A stretch of 64,000 bases of DNA from Ochrobactrum quorumnocens (lineage in GTDB: Bacteria; Pseudomonadota; Alphaproteobacteria; Rhizobiales; Rhizobiaceae), in assembly GCF_002278035.1 (NCBI RefSeq), contig NZ_CP022603.1, positions 1,121,501-1,185,500 on the forward strand, in the 5' to 3' direction. Below, piece after piece: positions 58,798 to 64,000 of the stretch. The position numbers and the translations under genes are program-made. The notes beneath the pieces were generated by a model, which saw nothing but the letters and a program-made list of their open reading frames with translations, was not told where the DNA came from and made no database searches. Numbering within the stretch: position 1 is the stretch's first letter; every line of letters begins with the position of its first letter.

Positions 58798-58911
58798 GGG
58801 AGCACCGGCCTTATTATACCCTTCGGTAGAAACCATAATTTCATTATTGTACTTGAAGCGAACACGATATTCGCCTGCTTTGTCTTGGTAAATTTCGAAC
58901 TTGTGTGCCAT
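58774..58911 (-). CDS. DUF1508 (YegP-like) protein, C-terminus replaced
   Basis: 45 residues. MAHKFEIYQDKAGEYRVRF and NNEIMVSTEGYN match the first half of DUF1508, a small single-repeat domain of unknown role. After about residue 33 the sequence runs into IS66 tnpB DNA (out of frame), so the natural end is lost. AGG precedes the ATG. Confidence 0.6.
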   Translation of the reverse strand: MAHKFEIYQDKAGEYRVRFKYNNEIMVSTEGYNKAGAPGRSGEIG

Positions 58912-58939
58912 AGGAAACCTGTTTGAAGTTAATTTGGTG

Positions 58940-59945
58940 TAGCTGTTTGGTCCCAGCATGTGATGGTGCAGAATTGTCACCGACACAGCGGAGGGAGCTA
59001 TGGGCCAAATTCTCCACGGCAGCGCCAAGACCACGCACGCCAATCGAGCAGAACTACAGCGATCGAAAGCTTCGGCCGCGCAGCTCGCCGCGCGGTTCGG
59101 GATGAACGAGAAAACGGTCTTGAAGTGGCGCAAGAGGCGTTCCGTCGAAGATATGCCAATGGGTCCGAAGGAGCGCCGCAGTACGGTTTTGACGCCTGTT
59201 GAAGAGGCCGCGATCGTAGCGCTGCGGGTCCAGGCACGGTTACCGTTGGACGATGTCTATATTGCGCTCAAGGATGTCATTCCGCATTTGACCCGTTCTT
59301 CGCTGCACCGGTGCCTGCAACGCCACGGCATATCTCGTCTGCCGAAAGGCGACCGGGAAAAGCCCAAGAAGTTCAAAGACTACGAGATTGGCTACTTCCA
59401 CATTGCATTGCCGAGCTCCGCTATGAAGACGGCAAAGGCTTTCTCTTTGTCGCGGTTGATCGGACCAGCAAGCTGGTGTTTGCCCGGATATATCGTAAGG
59501 CCACAAAATTGGCGGCAGCCGGTTTCCTCAAGTCATTGATTAGAACCGTGCTCTACAGGATCCATACAATTCTGACTGATAATGGCGTACAATTTGTTCA
59601 GCGCGAGCAAGGTACAAGCCTCACTTTACCGCACATCTTCGGGCGGGTCGCACTTGAAAACGACATCGAGCACCGGCTGACAAAACCATATCATCCGTGG
59701 ACCAATGGTCAGGCGGAGCGGATGGTGCGGACGATCAAGGAAGCGACCGTCAAATCCTTTCACTACAGCTCGATCAATGAAATGCGCCGGCATGTGTGTG
59801 ATTGGCTGACTGCATACAACTTTGCCAAACAACTCAAAGCCTTGAAGTTCAAAACGCCCTATGAAGCGATTAAGGAACTCTGGAAGTCAAAGCCAGAGGC
59901 CTTTATCGTTAAACCGCACCATCACATGCCGGGACCAAACAGCTA
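58940..59945 (+). mobile_element. IS481-family element, about 1006 bp
   Basis: Ends are 30-bp near-perfect inverted repeats starting TAGCTGTTTGGTCCC. CTAG overlaps the right end and GTAG the left, close to a CTAG target. The encoded transposase is frameshifted. Confidence 0.85.
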
Positions 59946-59946
59946 G
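59000..59946 (+). pseudogene. IS481-family transposase with frameshift in the catalytic core
   Basis: The first frame gives MGQILHGSAKTTHANRAELQ, the helix-turn-helix region, and reaches YEIGYFHI. A one-base loss near 59405 destroys the first catalytic Asp (HID becomes HIA) and shifts the frame. The remainder, IAELRYEDGKGFLFVAVDRT, TILTDNGVQF and NGQAERMVRTIKEATVKSF, follows in another frame. GAGGGAG precedes the ATG. The element cannot make active enzyme. Confidence 0.85.
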
Positions 59947-60051
59947 CCTATCCAATCGGAGACCGATCATGAGTGTAAGGGTAAAGCGCAAATTATTGCA
60001 ACAGCGTTTAGGACTTGCCTCATCAATGCGTTTTTAGAGTACCCTTGTTGA

Positions 60052-61567
60052 GCTCGACTTTGCACAAAATTGGCATCGATTTTGAGTGCCGCACTGAGCG
60101 TCTTTGGTGAATCAATTCGCCGCAGCTTGTGACCTTGCGTCATTCGTCTGATCGGATTCGAACTGTTGAATGACCAAAGCAGATGAATGCAATAATGAGA
60201 CCGGGGATGCGGTTCCTCATCGTCTTCACCAATGGCTAGAGCCTTTTCGTTGCGGGTTCACAGCGCCCACATGGAGTCATCTGCTCGTCCTTGTCATGGG
60301 AGCTCTCCTTGCACCGGGGAAGCGAACAGTGACATCGTGTCTGCGAATTACGGGTCGCGCCGATGTGACCAGCTTTGCCACTTATCACCAGTTTCTCAAT
60401 CGGGCTCGCTGGAACCCACGCTTGTTGGCAAGACACTTATTATCCATTGTTGTGACACGGCTTGTACCCGAAGGCCCCGTTGTCATTGGAATGGACGATA
60501 CAATAGAACGGCGATGGGGTCAGCGTATTGCTGCTCGAGGTATATACCGAGACCCGATACGTTCCAGCCATGGTCATTTCGTCAAGGCCAGTGGATTGCG
60601 GTGGCTGAGTTTTATGGTTCTTTCACCGGTCCCCTGGGCCAAATGCCTCAAAGCAATGCCTGTGCTGACAATCCTGTCTCCCTCAGAACGATATAGCCAG
60701 AAGATGCTCCGAAGACACAAGATGCTGACCGATTGGGCAAGGCAGGGCCTGCTGCAGATATGTCGTTGGCTACCAGGTCGCCAGATCATCTTTGTCGGCG
60801 ATAGCAGCTTTGCGGTTCATACACTGGCCGCAGCACTTCCAGACAGGGCTACGCTCATCACTCGGTTGCGCCTCGATGCTAATCTTTTTGCAGCACCGTC
60901 TCAAAGGCATGAACACACGCTCGGACGACCCGCGCAAAAGGGGCAACCCTTGCCAAAACTAAAAGCTGTGCTCAAGGACACAAATACCTCGTGGCAGCAG
61001 ATTGCAGTATCGTCGTGGTATGCCAGACAGACCAACAAAGTTCTCGACATCACGTCGGGAACAGCTCTTTGGTATCGACGTGGAACACCACCCAAACACA
61101 TTCGCTGGGTCATCGTTCGCGATCCAACATCTCGCCGCGAACCGCAGGCCTTCATGAGTACGAATACGGATCTTGATCCTGTGGAAATCATCTCCTACTA
61201 CGTTCGGCGTTGGCAGATCGAGGTCACTTTTGCCGAGACCCGTGCGCATCTTGGTGTGGAAACGCAAAGACAGTGGAACGATAAGGCCATTCTGCGCACG
61301 ACGCCGTCTTTGATGGCACTCTACAGCCTCGTAACACTGTGGGCTTGTGATCTGCTCGGCCAAAACAGTCTTCCGTACACCGCTGCCTGGTACAAAAAAA
61401 CAAGCTGCACTTTCTCCGACGCCATCGGTGCAGTTCGTATGGTTTTATGGCACCAGGATATTTATCGACAGTCCGCGTTTCACCCGGACATACCTAAAAT
61501 ACCGCCAGGGCGGATCAAACGAATGGCAGAGGCGCTTTGCTTCGCTGCATAATGTGCAAAGTCGAGC
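60052..61567 (+). mobile_element. Insertion sequence, copy 2 (1516 bp, TGA target duplication)
   Basis: Same length, orientation and 15-bp inverted repeats as 21734-23249, but flanked by TGA at 60049-60051 and 61568-61570. It differs from copy 1 only in the last 60 bases of the coding region as far as I could compare. Confidence 0.92.
60170..61552 (+). CDS. Transposase, copy 2
   Basis: 460 residues, identical in protein to the copy at 21852-23234. Four base differences near the 3' end (codons for Gly, Arg, Ala and Ala) are all synonymous. Intact and probably functional. Confidence 0.92.
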   Translation: MTKADECNNETGDAVPHRLHQWLEPFRCGFTAPTWSHLLVLVMGALLAPGKRTVTSCLRITGRADVTSFATYHQFLNRARWNPRLLARHLLSIVVTRLVPEGPVVIGMDDTIERRWGQRIAARGIYRDPIRSSHGHFVKASGLRWLSFMVLSPVPWAKCLKAMPVLTILSPSERYSQKMLRRHKMLTDWARQGLLQICRWLPGRQIIFVGDSSFAVHTLAAALPDRATLITRLRLDANLFAAPSQRHEHTLGRPAQKGQPLPKLKAVLKDTNTSWQQIAVSSWYARQTNKVLDITSGTALWYRRGTPPKHIRWVIVRDPTSRREPQAFMSTNTDLDPVEIISYYVRRWQIEVTFAETRAHLGVETQRQWNDKAILRTTPSLMALYSLVTLWACDLLGQNSLPYTAAWYKKTSCTFSDAIGAVRMVLWHQDIYRQSAFHPDIPKIPPGRIKRMAEALCFAA

Positions 61568-62047
61568 TGAGGGCGTCGTCATTTCTCATTCGCTAAACTT
61601 TCCAATTTTGCCGCGCAAAAAACAGAGTGACTCATTCTCTCAGGCAATAAAGGCTGATCGTTCGCGATGTTATAATATGATCATTCTATCAGATTTCTGC
61701 GTCGATTTTTGACTACACTATAGTGATAGTCGCTCTGCCGTCTTATACCGTACATTGATTCACATTAAAGTTGCTGGGGGTAACTTGCAATCATCACTCA
61801 GTAATGATCGGGCGATACAAGCTTACATTTTGACAATCGACGTTCCAGGGGGGCTTCGCCGTGAAAATGCGGACAATATTTGGGCTTCTACCGATCTCAC
61901 ATATCAGTTTGTTTCAGGCTTTACTGTTGATGATGATTTATCGACGGGCTACTCTAGAACGATTTCCCGTCTGATTGAATCAATCAGGGTTTTCAAATCA
62001 GTGTCGAACTGATTCAACATCCCTGCTGGTGAAGGAGGCCAGCATGG

Positions 62048-62431
62048 ATGGCTAAAGCTCTTTCACTCGATCTTCGCCAGCGCGTTGTGAATGCGATTGC
62101 CACCGGTATGTCCCGCAGACAAGCGGCTGAGCGGTTTGGTGTGAGCGCCGCCAGTGCTATTCGCTGGCAGAAGCAGTTCAGCGACACCGGAACCATTCAA
62201 TCCGACAAGCAGGGCGGCGACCGTCGTTCGAAACACATCGACGCCCATGCCGCCACGATCCTTGCGCTTTACGAGACGACGCCGGATATCACCCTTGCCG
62301 AAATCAAAGTGCGGTTGGCTGAGAGTGGCATAAGGGCCGGGATCGGCACGCTCTGGCGGTTCTTCGACCGGCACGGGATCACGCGTAAAAAAAGACGGCG
62401 CACGCGGCCGAACAGGAGCGACCAGCTTTGA
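62048..62431 (+). CDS. IS630 transposase, OrfA
   Basis: 127-residue DNA-binding part: [35 protein letters not shown] and [18 protein letters not shown]. It ends after an A7 run at about 62387; a -1 shift there continues into OrfB, as is usual for alphaproteobacterial IS630 elements. Confidence 0.88.
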   Translation: MAKALSLDLRQRVVNAIATGMSRRQAAERFGVSAASAIRWQKQFSDTGTIQSDKQGGDRRSKHIDAHAATILALYETTPDITLAEIKVRLAESGIRAGIGTLWRFFDRHGITRKKRRRTRPNRSDQL

Positions 62432-62994
62432 TGCAAAAGCGCCAGGAGTGGTTCGAAAGCCAACCAGACCTCGATCCCGAGCGTCTGGTATTCATCGACG
62501 AAACCTCTGCTTCAACGAAGATGGCGCGCCTGTATGGTCGAGCACCGAAAGGTCAGCGGTGCCGGGCATCCGTCCCGCATGGTCATTGGAAGACCACGAC
62601 GTTCACCGCCGGCCTTCGACTGGGCGGCATGGCAGCTCCCATGGTGCTGGACGGCCCGATGAACGGCGACGCGTTCCTTGCCTATGTCAGCCAGGTTCTC
62701 GTTCCCGAACTGACGCCTGGCGATATCGTCATCATGGACAATCTTCCCGCCCACAAGGTTGCAGGCGTTCGCGACGCCATCGAAGCGGCAGGGGCAGGCC
62801 TGTTCTACCTGCCGCCGTATTCACCCGACTTCAATCCGATTGAAATGGCATTCTCCAAACTGAAGGCCTTGCTTCGGGCCGCAGCCGCCAGAACCGTCCC
62901 TGACTTGTGGCAGGCCATCGCCGACGCCATCAAACAGTTCAAACCTGACGAATGCCGGAATTACTTCAAGGCTGCCGGGTATGATGCTTTCTGA
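62428..62994 (+). CDS. IS630 transposase, OrfB (catalytic part)
   Basis: 188-residue DDE domain: [33 protein letters not shown] and [20 protein letters not shown] hold the three catalytic acids. It overlaps OrfA by four bases; synthesis probably needs the frameshift. Confidence 0.88.
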   Translation: MMQKRQEWFESQPDLDPERLVFIDETSASTKMARLYGRAPKGQRCRASVPHGHWKTTTFTAGLRLGGMAAPMVLDGPMNGDAFLAYVSQVLVPELTPGDIVIMDNLPAHKVAGVRDAIEAAGAGLFYLPPYSPDFNPIEMAFSKLKALLRAAAARTVPDLWQAIADAIKQFKPDECRNYFKAAGYDAF

Positions 62995-63771
62995 TGGGAA
63001 ATTGCTCTAATCTGAAGAATTTCATGCGGTATAAACGTGCGTTAACATCACGCGAAATTGCAGTGTATATGGGCCATCGTAAAATCTGGGAAAAGATTAT
63101 AGACGATGGAGTTTACGCCGGGCTGGTTTTGGAAGACGACGCGCAGATCGTAAATTGTATAGAGCTGGAGACGTTTCTCCATGACGTTCTTTTTAAATTG
63201 GACTACAAAAGCTGGAGCATCATAAAATTATCTACCTTTAACAGTACAAAGACTCTGGCATCCAGATTTGTTGGCGCTTCAGAACTCGTGAGCCACAAAC
63301 ACCAACCCAAAGGGGCAGTTGGGTACCTGATCAACCCACACGCTGCAAAGCTTCTATTAAAGCGAAAAAAAATATTCAGACCAGTAGACGAGGATTTTGC
63401 TCATCCATGGGAATTTGGTCTCAAGGTATGGTCGTCTGCTGCATATCTTCTTTTCGAAGAAAGCAGGCGACTCGCAAACTCGAGAATAGTTCATGACAGG
63501 CACGACGCATACATGCGGAGCGGGTTTGGCTGCACGAAAATAGGGCTCAAGCGAAATATTCTTAAGTTCGAAAAACAGGTTCGCGCTGTATTGTACAAAC
63601 GTAAACTGGTGGCCAGTTTTGATGGCCAGGAAGGCTGGCATTAGAAGCATTCTAATGTAGGAGAAACTCTCGTTCTGAAGCGATAGGCTGATAAATAGCA
63701 TTGTATAGGACTACGTTGTGTCGCCCCAATATAAGATAGATGAGCGTCGCTTTATCGATAATGCGATATGC

Positions 63772-63888
63772 ATGAAATATACTGCCGACGTTCTTGCCGC
63801 CTTCCTTGCTCGTAATCCAACACAAAGAAGAGATATTCCGGATGCAATAGAATCTATTTACTCAGTGTTTTGGTCCTTATCGCGTTAA
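63772..63888 (+). pseudogene. MucR/Ros N-terminal fragment
   Basis: A 38-codon frame MKYTADVLAAFLARNPTQRR ... IPDAIESIYSVFWSL resembles the first 40 residues of MucR/Ros regulators (TADIV..YV..N.....LP.LI..V). It then stops, with no zinc finger. A GTG at 63718 in frame would add 18 residues. Either a fragment or a short MucR-like protein. Confidence 0.45.
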
Positions 63889-63905
63889 ATTGGGTGACTG
63901 AGTGA

Positions 63906-64000
63906 ATGGAAAAAGAGCTATACCTTCGTAGGCTAATCGCGCTCGAGAAAGTTTATCATCAGACACACCTGTTCTTATCATGTCAGTATCCCGGTTGGCG
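63906..64000 (+). CDS. Start of an open frame running off the window
   Basis: From ATG 63906 the frame MEKELYLRRLIALEKVYHQT is open to the right edge. The first residues are helical and charged. Too short to identify. Confidence 0.35.
   Translation, partial: MEKELYLRRLIALEKVYHQTHLFLSCQYPGW

Larger units (their letters stand above)
61957..63007 (+). mobile_element. IS630-family element, 1051 bp, TA target
   Basis: About 18-bp imperfect inverted repeats (GAACGATTTCCCGTCTGA / GAGCAATTTCCCATCAGA read inward), flanked by TA at 61955-61956 and 63008-63009, the IS630/Tc1 target duplication. Contains two overlapping frames. Confidence 0.9.
61755..63644 (+). pseudogene. Family 25 glycosyltransferase split by IS630
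   Basis: The 5' part (61755-61956) encodes AIQAYILTIDVPGGLRREN and DLTYQFVSGFTVDDD; the 3' part (63010-63644) encodes LTSREIAVYMGHRKIWEKII, AGLVLEDDAQIV and HQPKGAVGYLINPHAAKLLL, the LPS-type GT25 pattern with its acidic LEDD motif. Removing the IS and one TA gives a continuous frame reading GYSNLKNFMRYKRALTSRE. The protein would be about 275 residues. The start is unclear (TTG 61755, or TTG 61785 after GGGGG). Confidence 0.85.

Noticed and set aside
21734..61567. The IS-bracketed region as a composite transposon
   Set aside because: Each IS copy has its own distinct 3-bp duplication (TAA and TGA), so they inserted independently; there is no shared outer duplication.
1..64000. tRNA or rRNA genes
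   Set aside because: I saw no T-loop/CCA-like patterns or ribosomal sequence; a dedicated scan could still find a tRNA.

Overview
The window looks like an alphaproteobacterium of the order Rhizobiales, most likely Brucella/Ochrobactrum (Brucellaceae). The xylose genes, the EptA/LptA-type phosphoethanolamine transferase, the IalB-family protein, the MucR/Ros-type genes and the mix of insertion sequences all fit that group. This is recognition by eye; no database search was run.

Region 1 (1-10.7 kb) is ordinary chromosome. It holds the end of an NCS2 nucleobase permease and a divergent D-xylose locus. The ABC transporter xylF-xylG-xylH is on the minus strand; a LacI-type regulator with xylB and xylA is on the plus strand. 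A lipid A phosphoethanolamine transferase follows. Strong hairpin terminators and a dispersed intergenic repeat mark this backbone.

Region 2 (10.7-18.3 kb) begins with a truncated oxidoreductase and a broken IS6 transposase. It then carries a compact oxidative/nitrosative stress block: sodB, 7Fe ferredoxin, flavin reductase and ferredoxin-NADP reductase on one strand, and divergently an Fe-S-type (SufR-like) regulator overlapping a group III truncated haemoglobin gene. A second-type MurB, a small TPR protein and a decayed MetE-like gene close the block.

Region 3 (18.9-63 kb) is a mosaic of insertion-sequence remnants (IS3, IS5, IS6, IS21, IS66, IS110, IS481, IS630, IS701 and one family I could not assign) with cargo related to the cell surface and signalling. 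The cargo includes two glycosyltransferases, small exported proteins, a CSS/EAL phosphodiesterase, a histidine kinase with a REC-MarR response regulator, an Ig-like autotransporter beside two paralogous AraC regulators, a TRIC-type channel, and a trimeric autotransporter adhesin. The adhesin lies in a tightly packed six-gene unit: EAL protein, Fis-type HTH protein, small protein, adhesin, IalB-family protein, exported protein. A membrane-anchored TPR regulator is divergent to that unit. Two 1516-bp copies of one insertion sequence lie in direct orientation around 21.7-23.2 kb and 60.1-61.6 kb and bracket the island.

At the right edge an IS630 element splits a GT25 glycosyltransferase gene; removing the element and one TA restores the reading frame exactly. 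Taken together, the island looks like an adhesion/surface-remodelling module with its own c-di-GMP and transcriptional control, assembled and eroded by insertion sequences.
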